Shown here: positions 9,208-17,898 of the stretch, piece by piece
Position numbering within the stretch: position 1 is the stretch's first letter
Layout of the letters: the number at the start of each line of letters is the position of its first letter
NCBI GenBank assembly: GCA_046316615.1
Contig: JBKDAN010000049.1
Location: forward strand, 1-64,000
Source of the DNA: BJHL01 sp040378885
GTDB lineage: Bacteria; Planctomycetota; Phycisphaerae; Phycisphaerales; UBA1924
Direction: 5' to 3'
Length of the DNA stretch: 64,000 bases
Notes under the pieces: generated by a model
Told to the model about the DNA's origin: nothing
The model's input: only the letters and a program-made list of their open reading frames with translations
Databases searched by the model: none
Made by a program: the position numbers and the translations under genes

Positions 9208-10049
9208 CCGCAGGGGCCGCCAGCCAGGACCTGGAAGAAGTCGACCAGATCGCGGTCATCCGGGAAGATCCAGTCATCGTTGAAGTCGGGCGTATCGCAC
9301 GCCTCGCAGGTCGCGCCGGCGAGGATCTCGAACATCGCCGTCACGTCACGATCGTCGGGCACAACTTGATCGTTGTTGATGTCCAGGTCCGAGCAGGGCC
9401 CGGGATACACAATCAGCCGCAGGTCATCCGCGTACGCGTCGTTTGCGGGTCCGGTCACGCGGGTCATGAGCAGGATGACCCGGGCCGAACGCGTGCCGGC
9501 TGGCAAGATGCCCTCACTGCGACGATTGACGAGCACGGTGCGGTTGTCGCGCTCGAAGATGTTGGGCCCCAGCAGCGTGTCTGTCCGCAGGCTTTGCCCT
9601 GCGGCATCGAGCCACACAACGACCATGCGAGCGCCGTCTTCTTGGTTTGCAACACCGCCAAACGAGCCGAAAAGTTCAAATCGTGCTCCGCCCAGACTGA
9701 TCACCGGCACGAAAGGCGCAAGATCAACCCATTGAATCGCCTGCGTCACTGTTGACCACGGTCCACCTGCGAAAAACTGTGAGCCGGGGTTGATGCCCGC
9801 GTGCGCGGTATCCGGCAGCGAAGGCGTTGCGCCGTAGGTATTCACCGTGAGTGAGCCTGTCACGGACCAACCGGGAATTGGGACGACTGTCTGCCCATTG
9901 GGTGACGTCGTGCCCTGCTCTGCATCACCGTTAAAAATGAGGTTGTCACCCCACGTGGGGTCGGCTTGGGCCGCTGTGGCGAGCAGTGATGCACAGCCGA
10001 CAGCCAGCAACGCAAGCTGTTTCGAACGAGTAGCAAGTTGCTGGACCAT
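9198..10049 (-). CDS. Secreted protein with jelly-roll-like N-domain and GC-type dockerin tail
   Basis: A 283-residue secreted protein with signal peptide KQLALLAVGCASLLATAAQA. The mature part opens with the pattern N-L-I-F-N-G-D-A-E-Q-G, common at the start of extracellular beta-sandwich domains. It then shows two degenerate Cys-bounded dockerin-like repeats (CSDLDINNDQVVPDDRDVTA and CDTPDFNDDWIFPDDRDLVD). No catalytic motif is visible. ATG 10049 is preferred because GGAG lies 8 bases upstream; ATG 10055 is too close to it. The function of the N-domain (binding or structural) is unknown. Confidence 0.85.
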   Translation of the reverse strand: MVQQLATRSKQLALLAVGCASLLATAAQADPTWGDNLIFNGDAEQGTTSPNGQTVVPIPGWSVTGSLTVNTYGATPSLPDTAHAGINPGSQFFAGGPWSTVTQAIQWVDLAPFVPVISLGGARFELFGSFGGVANQEDGARMVVVWLDAAGQSLRTDTLLGPNIFERDNRTVLVNRRSEGILPAGTRSARVILLMTRVTGPANDAYADDLRLIVYPGPCSDLDINNDQVVPDDRDVTAMFEILAGATCEACDTPDFNDDWIFPDDRDLVDFFQVLAGGPCGDS

Positions 10050-10428
10050 GCACATCTCTCCGCCGACCCGATCGAAGGAACCCTGGAAGATTGTACTTGT
10101 CCAGGGAGGAATGCCAATCAAATTCGCCGTAAATGCGCTGAATTACTGCGATATTGACGGGGCGAGAACAGTCCAGACCGCATTGCCCATACATCCGTGG
10201 GGGCCAGAACGCGTTCTTCCGTCAAAATAAGCCTTGCACAATTGTGAACTGTGCGTTAGGCTGACTTGATGCAACCGCGGCGGGTCCTTCGGACGTATGG
10301 GTCCGGTCCGTCGTCACGGCGAACAGCTCTGTTCGCCACGGCTTGCTATCGGGGCTGGGGATTGTGTCCACCGAACGCGTTGCGTCCGGTGGTCTTCTGT
10401 TTCGCTCCCGTTCGCGGAAGGAGCCCGG
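10050..10428. promoter_or_regulatory. Divergent intergenic region with leader hairpin
   Basis: This 379-base region separates two divergent secreted-protein genes. CACAATTGTG at 10237-10246 is a perfect palindrome and could be an operator. A weak plus-strand promoter candidate, TTGCAC (10234-10239) 17 bases before TAGGCT (10257-10262), overlaps it. At 10368-10392 a hairpin (CCACCG-A-ACGC / GCGT-C-CGGTGG, loop GTT) is followed by TCTTCTGTTTCG, which resembles an attenuator. No gene was seen. Confidence 0.45.
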
Positions 10429-13236
10429 ATGAATCGTCGCATCGTTGGATCGTCTTTGGCGTTGGTGCTTGTGCTTGCTGCTGGCCAGACCTTGGGTGCA
10501 GACCAAGCCGCGCGAGATGTCGCGGCTGACTTCCCCGGTGTCCAGACCATGATGATCGAGGGCCGGCCCTCGATGTTCTATGGCGTGCCGATGAACAGCG
10601 GCGCGACTGCCGAGGCTGCCGCTGATGCTTGGCTTGCCACGTATGGCCAGCAGTTCCAAGTTGGTGACCTTGACCTTCGCCTCCGGCGGGTCAACCCGAT
10701 CGCGATGGGTCGCTTTACGGTCTTTGCGTACGACCAGTACCTGGATGGCCTGCCTGTTGAACTCAGCCAGGGTCGTGTGCTGGTGAAGAACGCGCAGGTC
10801 AATGGCGCCATGGCTCACGAAGTTGTGCTTGCCAGCGGGCGTCTTGCGAAGATGCCTGAAGGCGGCTTTGCAGCGGTGACGGTCACTCCGCAGGAAGCTA
10901 TCGCCACGGCGAGCAAGATCAACCGCTTTGCAGCGCTCGACACATGGTCGCAGCCCGAGCTGGTGGTGTTCTTTGGCGAAGGCGACTTTGATCAGCGGAT
11001 GGAGCCGGTGAAGGCGTGGAAGTTCGTCGGCGAGATGGCTGACGTCAGCAAGATGCAGCGCTTCACGTTCTTCGTTGATGCAAGCACGAACGAACTGATC
11101 CATGCTCGCTCTGAGATTCTTCACGCGGACATCACGGGCCAGGTGCGCGGCTTCGCGAGCCCCAACAACACGGCGGACATTCCCACGAATCCGCCTGCGA
11201 TCACCGATATTCCTGAAATCCGCGTGACGGAACAAAGCACGGGCACGACCGTGACAACCGATCGCAACGGCAACTTCACGATTCCGTGGAGCGGCACGGC
11301 GCCGGTCAACCTCACCGTCAGCGCTACCAACGCCGCCCGCGGCGTGGTCGATAGCTTGATCGATGGCGAAATCAGCGTCACCCAGAGCGTCACGCCGGGC
11401 GTCCCCGCGACGATCACCCTCAACGCAACGCCCAGCGAGAACCCCACATCGCAGCTCAACGCGCTTATTCACACGACCGTGACGCGCAACTTCTTTGCAG
11501 ACCGCGCGCCCACGTTCGCTTCAACGCTCGACACTCTTGGCACGAGCACCGCGCCGGCACGCATGACCATCAACGTCATGCTGAATGATGTGTGCAACGC
11601 GTTCTACAACGGGACGAGCACGAACTTCTTTGCGTCGGGCCTTTCGGGCACCACGCAGTGCAACAACAGCGCCATTCCCAGCGTTGTCGCTCACGAGTAC
11701 GGTCACCACATCGTCAATCGCCTGGGCCTTGCGCAGGGCGCGTTTGGTGAAGGCTTCTCGGACAGCATGGCGTTGCTGATTTACAACGACGCTGTCATGG
11801 GCCGCGGCTTTACGGCGACCAACGGCCTTGTTCGCAACCCCGACACCGCCAACCGCCAGTATCCCTGCACGTCCACGGCGATTCACACGTGCGGTCTCAT
11901 TCTGGGCGGCGTGACGTGGGACATTCGCACCGGCTTCATCAACACGTACGGCTCCACGCAGGGCCTTGAGCTGGCGCGTCAGACGCACGTTGACTGGGCG
12001 ATCCTCACCAACGGCGGCATCGGTCTCAACTCGATGCACCCCGAAACTGCGATTGAGTATCTCACGGTTGACGACGATGACGGCCGTATCTGCAATGGCA
12101 CGCCCAACTACAGCGTCATCCGTCAGGGCTTTGTGAATCACGGCATCACGGTGCCGCCGTTTGATGCTCGCCTCAATGCTTCGCTGGTTTCGGCGAATCC
12201 CTCGCGTATCGACAGCGGTCAGCCGCTCACGGTTGTTGTTGAGGCTCTTCCGGGCACCAGCAGTGTGACGGCGGGTTCGGCGACTGTGCTTTACCGCCAC
12301 AGCGCCGGCAACCAGTTCTACGCCGCTTCGATGGAGCCCATCGGCAACAACCGGTTCAGCGCGACGATTCCGGCGGGTTTGTGCGGTCAGACTCTCGAGT
12401 ACCGCTTTACGTTCGGCACTGGCGCGGGCACATTTGCTTTCCCCTTCGGCTGCCTTGCTGGGACGAGCTTCAGCGTGCCTGTTGATGACGGCACGATCGA
12501 GCAGGTCACTGGTCTGCAAGACAACAATGCGGGCTGGGTTGTCGGTCCTGACACCGCAACCGCTGGCAACTGGACGTGGGGCGATCCGCTCCAGACCGCT
12601 GCGCAGCCTGCGAGCGGTTTTGATGGCACCAACTGCTGGTTCACGGGTCAGGGCACCAACGGCAACAACCTGGGTGAAGCTGACGTTGACAACGGCCGCA
12701 CGGTGCTGACGACCGTGGACTACAACGTCGCTGCGTATGACACGCCTGTTGTGAGCTACCAGCGCTGGTTCATCAACAACGCCAGCACGTCGTTCCCCAA
12801 CGAAGACGTCATGACGATTGAGTACAGCACCGACGCCGGCTCCACGTGGAGCGTTGGTGAGATCGTCGGTCCGGCCAACACGGGCACCGGCTGGCGCGAA
12901 GGCGGGTTTGTTCCCAACATGAGCGGCTCGAGCATCATTCGCGTGCGCTTCACGGCGGCTGACGAAGGTGGCGGCGGCTCGCTGGTTGAAGCGGCGGTGG
13001 ACAACTTCCGCATCAGCAGCGTGCAGTGCGATGCGGGCTGCGCTGACATCGACTACAACAACAACGGCGTCTTCCCTGAAGATCAAGATGTCGTTGACTT
13101 CTTCACGACGCTTTCGGGCGGTTCGTGCAGTACGGGCAACTGCGATCCGATCGACTTCAACCGCAACGAAGTCTTCCCCGAAGATCAGGACGTGATCGCG
13201 TTCTTCAACGTTCTTTCGGGCGGCAACTGCGAGTAA
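10429..13236 (+). CDS. Secreted HEYGHH (gluzincin, M36-like) metalloprotease with GC-type dockerin tail
   Basis: A 935-residue secreted protein. The signal peptide is at about 1-23 (SSLALVLVLAAGQTLGADQ). A propeptide-like N-domain contains F-T-V-F-A-Y-D-Q-Y-L-D-G-L-P-V, similar to the FTP region of fungalysin/thermolysin propeptides. The catalytic site is VVAHEYGHHIVNRLG with the third zinc ligand in AFGEGFSDSMAL, the gluzincin HExxH...E arrangement. A later beta-sandwich domain resembles an immune-inhibitor-A/MAM-like module (ANTGTGWREGGFVPN). The C-terminus has two dockerin-like repeats, CADIDYNNNGVFPEDQDVVD and CDPIDFNRNEVFPEDQDVIA. AAGGAG lies 5 bases before ATG 10429, which decides this start. 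Family assignment to M36 rather than M4 is an inference from the motif context. Confidence 0.93.
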   Translation: MNRRIVGSSLALVLVLAAGQTLGADQAARDVAADFPGVQTMMIEGRPSMFYGVPMNSGATAEAAADAWLATYGQQFQVGDLDLRLRRVNPIAMGRFTVFAYDQYLDGLPVELSQGRVLVKNAQVNGAMAHEVVLASGRLAKMPEGGFAAVTVTPQEAIATASKINRFAALDTWSQPELVVFFGEGDFDQRMEPVKAWKFVGEMADVSKMQRFTFFVDASTNELIHARSEILHADITGQVRGFASPNNTADIPTNPPAITDIPEIRVTEQSTGTTVTTDRNGNFTIPWSGTAPVNLTVSATNAARGVVDSLIDGEISVTQSVTPGVPATITLNATPSENPTSQLNALIHTTVTRNFFADRAPTFASTLDTLGTSTAPARMTINVMLNDVCNAFYNGTSTNFFASGLSGTTQCNNSAIPSVVAHEYGHHIVNRLGLAQGAFGEGFSDSMALLIYNDAVMGRGFTATNGLVRNPDTANRQYPCTSTAIHTCGLILGGVTWDIRTGFINTYGSTQGLELARQTHVDWAILTNGGIGLNSMHPETAIEYLTVDDDDGRICNGTPNYSVIRQGFVNHGITVPPFDARLNASLVSANPSRIDSGQPLTVVVEALPGTSSVTAGSATVLYRHSAGNQFYAASMEPIGNNRFSATIPAGLCGQTLEYRFTFGTGAGTFAFPFGCLAGTSFSVPVDDGTIEQVTGLQDNNAGWVVGPDTATAGNWTWGDPLQTAAQPASGFDGTNCWFTGQGTNGNNLGEADVDNGRTVLTTVDYNVAAYDTPVVSYQRWFINNASTSFPNEDVMTIEYSTDAGSTWSVGEIVGPANTGTGWREGGFVPNMSGSSIIRVRFTAADEGGGGSLVEAAVDNFRISSVQCDAGCADIDYNNNGVFPEDQDVVDFFTTLSGGSCSTGNCDPIDFNRNEVFPEDQDVIAFFNVLSGGNCE

Positions 13237-13284
13237 TCAAGCCGGGCAGACGTTCGGTTGTTGCAGACAATGAGAGGCAAGGGC

Positions 13285-13310
13285 AACCGGCGGACGCAAG
13301 TTCGCCGGTT
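13285..13310 (+). terminator. Terminator after the HEYGHH metalloprotease
   Basis: An 8-bp stem (AACCGGCG / CGCCGGTT) with a 10-base loop lies 49 bases after the stop and is followed by TGTCATTTGG. Its place between convergent genes fits a terminator. Confidence 0.65.
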
Positions 13311-13344
13311 TGTCATTTGGTGTTGTGGCAATCACTTCGCCGCG

Positions 13345-13869
13345 TCACTTGCTCTTGGAGCAGGCGTCGGCGAACTTCATGAAGCGTGCGTTTGTGGGCG
13401 TGAGCCATGCCATGATCCACGCGCAGCTCAATGGCACCAGCAGCAGCGACTTTTCACCCGTGATCATCGTCGCGACGCTGCCCAGAATCGCAGGCACGAT
13501 GAGCAGCACGGCGCGTGCCCAGTGCGTTGCGATGTACGCGGGATGGAGAATGTCGACAGCGCGCTGCACGCCCATGCCGCCCACGCGCTGGCATGACTGC
13601 TGCACGAAGACGCGACCCAGCACCAAGCCCACCGCGCCGGTTGTCGCGAACACCAGCGCGACCAGCGGAATGAGCAGGCGCTTCTGTGACAGCGTGCTGC
13701 GCGGAGCTTCCATCGTCACGAGCAGGTACACCATGACCGCTGATGCGAGGATGATGCCCAGCATGAAGAGATATGCGATTGTCAGGGAGCGCAGTTTGCT
13801 TTCGATCTTGCTGCGGCGCGTGCCGTTGGCAAGACGATCCTGTGCATGAACATGAGCCGAAGTAGCCAT
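13345..13869 (-). CDS. Four-helix membrane protein of unknown function
   Basis: A 174-residue protein with four predicted membrane segments (about 32-53, 65-85, 117-134, 140-156). The charged N-terminus is rich in Arg/Lys. The C-terminus reads LTPTNARFMKFADACS. The neighbouring gene at 13984-14481 has the same layout and a similar ending (LFPTRQKLQDFVRLAT), so the two may be distant paralogues. No domain was recognised. The start has no strong ribosome site. Confidence 0.7.
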   Translation of the reverse strand: MATSAHVHAQDRLANGTRRSKIESKLRSLTIAYLFMLGIILASAVMVYLLVTMEAPRSTLSQKRLLIPLVALVFATTGAVGLVLGRVFVQQSCQRVGGMGVQRAVDILHPAYIATHWARAVLLIVPAILGSVATMITGEKSLLLVPLSCAWIMAWLTPTNARFMKFADACSKSK

Positions 13870-13983
13870 GAGCGACGGGGGACATGGACGGACTGATAGC
13901 AGACCGCGACTGACGACAAGAACATCGTCCTGGGATGTTAGCGGCTGTAGCCGGAATGCGGGGATGCCGCTTGCGGCCGTGAT

Positions 13984-14481
13984 TCAGGGGGATTTGTGGG
14001 ATGATTCCGTGGCCAGGCGGACGAAATCCTGCAGTTTTTGCCGAGTGGGAAACAGCAGCGCCAGCGTGGCGAGGCTTGCAAAGACGCCGATGTGGGCCAG
14101 CGGGTTGCGCGACAGAAACAGGATGACCGCGGCAAAGAGCCCCACGCCCTCGGCCATCGCACCCACCAGCACGCTGCGCGTGCTGAAGAGCTTGAGCATG
14201 GCCGCGGCGCCGGCTTCGTCGTCGGTCCGGGCGGCCCATTGGCGCCCGGCCAGCTTGGCGCTCTGAAACCACCAGAACCACCCCACACCCGCCGACGCGA
14301 GCGCAACTGCGAGCAGCGCCAACATCAGCACGTTGGCAGGCGGCGGCGACCCCGTTGGCTGCGCAGGTGCTGCCCCGCCCAGCACGAGCGTGGCGAGCAC
14401 GAACATCATGACACCTGCACCGAAGGCGAGATAGATGATCTGCAGGGGCTTAATGCCGGCGGGGGTGTTGGGGGCGAGCAT
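13984..14481 (-). CDS. Four-helix membrane protein of unknown function
   Basis: A 165-residue protein with four hydrophobic segments (about 15-36, 52-72, 106-124, 130-148). The likely start is ATG 14481 (MLAPNTPAGIKPLQIIYLAF); a longer frame reaches ATG 14568 and adds a Ser/Arg/Ala-rich stretch, and neither has a clear ribosome site. Layout and C-terminal motif resemble the downstream gene at 13345-13869. Function unknown. Confidence 0.7.
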   Translation of the reverse strand: MLAPNTPAGIKPLQIIYLAFGAGVMMFVLATLVLGGAAPAQPTGSPPPANVLMLALLAVALASAGVGWFWWFQSAKLAGRQWAARTDDEAGAAAMLKLFSTRSVLVGAMAEGVGLFAAVILFLSRNPLAHIGVFASLATLALLFPTRQKLQDFVRLATESSHKSP

Positions 14482-14694
14482 GGGGGATTGTTGGAGTCGT
14501 GGAAGCGCTGCGATGTCTGATGCCGCCGCACGAGGAGACGGGGACAAGTCTGCAAATTGGATCCGCATCGCAATGTCTGTCGCTTTGATTACCCACAGTC
14601 AGACGATTTCACGCTTATTGAATGGCTCGTACGCGATCGTCAAGTTCGTGCGGTTGTGCCAAACTGCTCACGTCGAGACACGGTCTCAGCATGC

Positions 14695-14731
14695 CACGAA
14701 AAAACCTCCGCATAGTGCGGAGGTTTTCGTG
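14695..14731 (-). terminator. Strong intrinsic terminator of the lipoprotein gene
   Basis: An 8-bp GC-rich stem (CCTCCGCA / TGCGGAGG, loop TAG) is flanked by A4/T4 pairs and followed on the minus strand by six T residues. It starts 21 bases after the stop of the 14752-15369 gene. The outer CACGAAAA/TTTTCGTG pairing makes it nearly symmetrical. Confidence 0.9.
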
Positions 14732-14751
14732 TTGGTGCGGCTGATGCGGGC

Positions 14752-15369
14752 TTAGGCCGGCAGGAGCTTCTTGAGGTCAGCGAGCTTCGTCGTGAAGCCA
14801 TCCCACATGGTCTTGGCTTCGGTGAAGAGCTTGTTGAAGTCGCCGTCCTTGAAGTTGGTCAGGTCGCCGACGAGCTTTTCCATGGCCGGAACCTTGGCCT
14901 GGAGGTCCTTGACGAGGCCTTCGGCCTGGGTCTTCTTGGCGCCGTCGGTGATGCTGCCGACCTTCTTGGCGGCGTCTTCGAGGCCCTTCTTCATTTCGGG
15001 CCACTGCTTGGTGACGGTGTTGTCGATCCAGGTCTTGCTTTCGGCCTGGAGCTTGGCGAGGCCTTCCTTGGCAGCGTCGACAGCGGCGGCACCCTTTTCC
15101 TTGGCCGCGTCAACCGCGTCCTTGGCGCCTTCGGTGGCCTTGTTGGCGGCGTCCTTGGTCGCGTCGACGGCCTTTTCGGCGCCTTCCGCGACCTTGTTGC
15201 CCGCGTCCTTCGCGGCGTCGGTGGCGGTGCTGGCGGCGTTCTTGGCGCTTTCGGTCACTTTGTCGAGGGCGTTGCCGGCACCTGCTGAGGTGCCTTCTTT
15301 CTTTTCGCAGCCGGCAATGCCGACAAGGGCGGCAGCGCCGACAACCAACAGCAGATTCGTGATCTTCAT
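14752..15369 (-). CDS. Alanine/lysine-rich helical lipoprotein
   Basis: A 205-residue lipoprotein: MKITNLLLVVGAAALVGIAGC has lipobox I-A-G-C with Cys 21. The mature protein starts with repeated A-x-x-A-x-D/E-A-x-K heptads (about 40-105) like the LEA/apolipoprotein-type long amphipathic helices, then a second helical part with W-P-E-M-K-K-G and W-D-G-F-T-T-K. ATG 15369 is chosen because GGAG lies 8 bases upstream; ATG 15375 is only 2 bases from it. A strong terminator follows, so it is probably monocistronic. The role is likely envelope-associated, but no specific function can be read. Confidence 0.85.
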   Translation of the reverse strand: MKITNLLLVVGAAALVGIAGCEKKEGTSAGAGNALDKVTESAKNAASTATDAAKDAGNKVAEGAEKAVDATKDAANKATEGAKDAVDAAKEKGAAAVDAAKEGLAKLQAESKTWIDNTVTKQWPEMKKGLEDAAKKVGSITDGAKKTQAEGLVKDLQAKVPAMEKLVGDLTNFKDGDFNKLFTEAKTMWDGFTTKLADLKKLLPA

Positions 15370-15443
15370 GTGCATGACTCCGAGTGTTTGACTACTTTCC
15401 CTTGCTCGCGGCCGACGCCCACTCGGGTCGGAACTTCGCGGCA

Positions 15444-15459
15444 CGTAGCTAGAGCTACG
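15444..15459. promoter_or_regulatory. Perfect inverted repeat in divergent promoter region
   Basis: CGTAGCTAGAGCTACG is a 16-base inverted repeat with 7-bp arms around AG. It lies in the 256-base gap between the divergent lipoprotein and SpoIIE-phosphatase genes, 75 bases from the lipoprotein start. It could be an operator; no regulator is suggested. Confidence 0.35.
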
Positions 15460-15625
15460 ACGAGGCGATCCCAGCGTTCGGGGCATCCGCCTTCACGCTC
15501 CCATAATAGGCGAACCGCCCGTCGAAAGATACGAACGTTGTGCGAACAGATGGTTTGGGCGAGAGTGGTATCGTGTTCGTGCCTTGAGGCATCGAAGCAC
15601 ACACGCACGCAGAAGGAACGCAGCT

Positions 15626-16981
15626 ATGGCCGGGCACACGCAACCAATCAACCTGATGAGGCCCGATCCCGCCCGCGAAGGCGTCGTTGTGGGTGATGCC
15701 GTTCCCATCAACTATCAAGCCCTGCCTTGGCATGCGCGGCTCGCCCACGTGGAAGACACCATGCGCGTGGTGAGTACGTACACCGACCCGGCGGAGATGG
15801 TGGCGGCGTATGCCCGGCGGATGCGCGGCAGTCTGGCGCCGGGGCACACGCTGGCGATTTCTCGGCGCGGGCTCAAGAAGCCGCGGGTGCGGATGACGCG
15901 GTCAACGTTGTGGAACCATCAGCCTGATCCGTGGCGCGAGACGAACCGGCTGCCCATTTTCGAAGGCGGCATGCTCAGCGAGCTGATGCACAACGGCAAG
16001 TCGGTCGTGCTTCAGCACTTCAAGGCCGACCCCGCCGACCCGGCGTACGACTACTTCAAGCACGCCAAGAGTCTTGTTGCGGTGCCGCACTTTGAGGATG
16101 GCGAACCGTTCAACATGGTGGTGCACACGAGCTTTGAGGAGAACGGGTTTGACCCGGAGAAGTTCCCGGAGTTTGTGCAGACCAGCATGCTGTTTGGTCG
16201 CAGCACGAAGAACCTGGTGCTGTCGCGCGATCTGCGCGAGGCCAACGAGCGCATGGACGCGGAGCTGAAGACGGTGCAGGACATTCAGTTGTCGTTGCTG
16301 CCGAGTGAGACGCCCGCGATCGCGACGCTGGACGTGGCGACGCACTACCAGACTTCTACCCGCGCGGGCGGCGATTACTACGACTTCTTCAAGCTGCCGG
16401 ATGATCGCTGGGGGATTTTGGTGGCGGACGTTTCAGGTCACGGCACGCCCGCGGCCGTGCTGATGGCCGTTGTGCACGCGATTGCACACTTGATGCCGGG
16501 CGAACCCATGCCGCCGGACCGCGCGATGGAGTTTGTGAATCGCGCGCTGAGCAGCCGGTACACGCGCGGCGGGGGCGATTTTGTCACGATGATCTACGGG
16601 GTGTATGACGACACGCAGCGGACGCTGACGTTTGCGAACGCGGGGCACCCGGCCCCGTTGCTGCGCGATGTCGATGGGACGATTCGCGCGATCGAGCATC
16701 CCGACACCGGCTTCCCGCTGGGCATTGTGGAAGAAGCGAAGTATGGCACGCACACGGTGAAGCTGCAGCCAGGGCAGATGCTGGCGATCTATACGGACGG
16801 CATCACGGAGGCGTTCAACGCGAAGACGGAGATGTTTGGCGAATCGCGACTGCGTGATGCGATGAAGACTGGCGCGACGGCGAGCGAGACGCTAGCGTCG
16901 ATCGTGGAGAGTGTGGGGGCGTTTGCGGGGCTGGCAGCGCGGAGTGATGATCGGACGCTGGTCGTGGCGCAGGTGAGGTGA
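15626..16981 (+). CDS. GAF-like + SpoIIE-type PP2C serine phosphatase
   Basis: A 451-residue cytoplasmic protein. The first half (about 30-215) looks like a divergent GAF sensory domain (VVLQHFKADPADPAYDYF, SLVAVPHFEDGEPFNMVVH). A short coiled linker (LREANERMDAELKTVQDIQ) leads to a full SpoIIE/RsbU phosphatase domain with metal-site motifs RAGGDYYDFF, VADVSGHGTPAAVLMA, FANAGHPAPLL and AIYTDGITEAFN. Such proteins dephosphorylate anti-anti-sigma factors. No STAS or anti-sigma partner is adjacent, so the target is unknown. AAGGA lies 8 bases before ATG 15626. The next gene starts close behind, perhaps in the same operon. Confidence 0.92.
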   Translation: MAGHTQPINLMRPDPAREGVVVGDAVPINYQALPWHARLAHVEDTMRVVSTYTDPAEMVAAYARRMRGSLAPGHTLAISRRGLKKPRVRMTRSTLWNHQPDPWRETNRLPIFEGGMLSELMHNGKSVVLQHFKADPADPAYDYFKHAKSLVAVPHFEDGEPFNMVVHTSFEENGFDPEKFPEFVQTSMLFGRSTKNLVLSRDLREANERMDAELKTVQDIQLSLLPSETPAIATLDVATHYQTSTRAGGDYYDFFKLPDDRWGILVADVSGHGTPAAVLMAVVHAIAHLMPGEPMPPDRAMEFVNRALSSRYTRGGGDFVTMIYGVYDDTQRTLTFANAGHPAPLLRDVDGTIRAIEHPDTGFPLGIVEEAKYGTHTVKLQPGQMLAIYTDGITEAFNAKTEMFGESRLRDAMKTGATASETLASIVESVGAFAGLAARSDDRTLVVAQVR

Positions 16982-17095
16982 GGGGCGGCGTAGTGCGCGG
17001 AGAGGTGGCTGGCGGTAGAGTACACGATTTGCCTTACGTGCGAACGTCGACACGGGCATTGGAGTGACCTTGAAACGAGGATCGCCAGTGTCTTC

Positions 17096-17431
17096 GTGGA
17101 GTACACGGTGGCGCGCGGGATCAAGGAGCGCTCGCTGCGGGAGTTGTTCGTTGATCAGAATGAGGGCGTGATCGAAGCGGTTGGTTGGGTGCCGATGTAT
17201 GACGTGACAGTCGCTGGCCTGCGCGAGTTCGCGGAGGCGATGCGGGCGTTGTACATGGATGTGTCGCAGAATCGCGTTGATTACTCGTTTCATACGTGGC
17301 CTTGGTACTTTCGCAACAGGCTGACACGTGATCTGACTGCGCTGCGGAGCTTGCTGGTGGTGCATATTCATGCGCGCGAGCAGGGGTATCTGCCTGAGCC
17401 GGCGGCGGAGAGCGGTGCGGCGGCGTTGTGA
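17096..17431 (+). CDS. Hypothetical protein, start uncertain
   Basis: At least 111 residues from GTG 17096. The sequence is helix-rich (IKERSLRELFVDQNEG, GLREFAEAMRALYMDVSQ, LTRDLTALRSLLVVHIHA) and contains F-H-T-W-P-W-Y-F-R-N-R-L. The frame stays open upstream to 16994 with coherent residues (WSDLETRIASVFVEYT) but no ATG, GTG or TTG. CTG at 17009 has GGAG six bases before it and would give 140 residues. No family was recognised. It follows the phosphatase gene by at most 114 bases and is convergent with the next gene. Confidence 0.6.
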   Translation: MEYTVARGIKERSLRELFVDQNEGVIEAVGWVPMYDVTVAGLREFAEAMRALYMDVSQNRVDYSFHTWPWYFRNRLTRDLTALRSLLVVHIHAREQGYLPEPAAESGAAAL

Positions 17432-17481
17432 GGATGTCATCGAGCGTCGATTCTGTCAACGAATCTGACGTGATCGGGAAT

Positions 17482-17841
17482 TTACAGCCTGGCTTTCGGC
17501 ACAATGCCCCAATCCTGTAGTGCGTCTTGCGCTTCGTGAAGTGACTCGCGATCTCGCAGGATCATGACGGAACAGCGCATTCCGGCGGCTTTGCACGCTG
17601 CGAAACAACGCTCGACGAGCGATTCTGTTACCGATGACTCATCATCGAGTACGAAGACAGCAATTCGTTGGTCGCTATTGGGACACTTGATGATCGCTGA
17701 ACACTCAGCGACCGGGCTTCCGCTTTCAAAGTTGCCGGGAGCGGTCACGTTGATGTCGAGTATCGCGGCGGCCCGCTTCCAGTATGTCACGCCGATTCCG
17801 AGCACACTGGGCGGTAAGTCAGAAGTGTCGCGGTGCATCAA
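17482..17841 (-). CDS. Hypothetical 119-residue protein
   Basis: A small soluble protein with alternating strand and helix: VLGIGVTYWKRAAAILDIN, then ECSAIIKCPNSDQRIAVFVLDD, a helix, and CSVMILRDRESLHEAQDALQ. The order resembles a small Rossmann-like or receiver-like alpha/beta fold but no motif confirms it. ATG 17841 and ATG 17838 are both possible. It is divergent from truA, 57 bases away. Codons are a little more A/T-rich than the neighbours. Function unknown. Confidence 0.65.
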   Translation of the reverse strand: MMHRDTSDLPPSVLGIGVTYWKRAAAILDINVTAPGNFESGSPVAECSAIIKCPNSDQRIAVFVLDDESSVTESLVERCFAACKAAGMRCSVMILRDRESLHEAQDALQDWGIVPKARL

Positions 17842-17898
17842 AGGATCGTAGAAGCCGTATCAATCGTTCTGTGCTGGAAGTCTCACTACGATGCGGTT

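Noticed and set aside
10234..10262. Sigma-70 promoter TTGCAC-N17-TAGGCT before the HEYGHH protease
   Set aside because: Each box matches at only three of six positions; kept as a weak note in the intergenic entry, not as a separate promoter.
11521..13086. Long open frame (521 codons) on the minus strand opposite the HEYGHH protease; similar ones at 46866-48437 (minus) and 59884-61725 (plus)
   Set aside because: They lie opposite clear genes, have no family motifs, and are expected in high-GC DNA where the antisense of GC-rich codons rarely contains stops.
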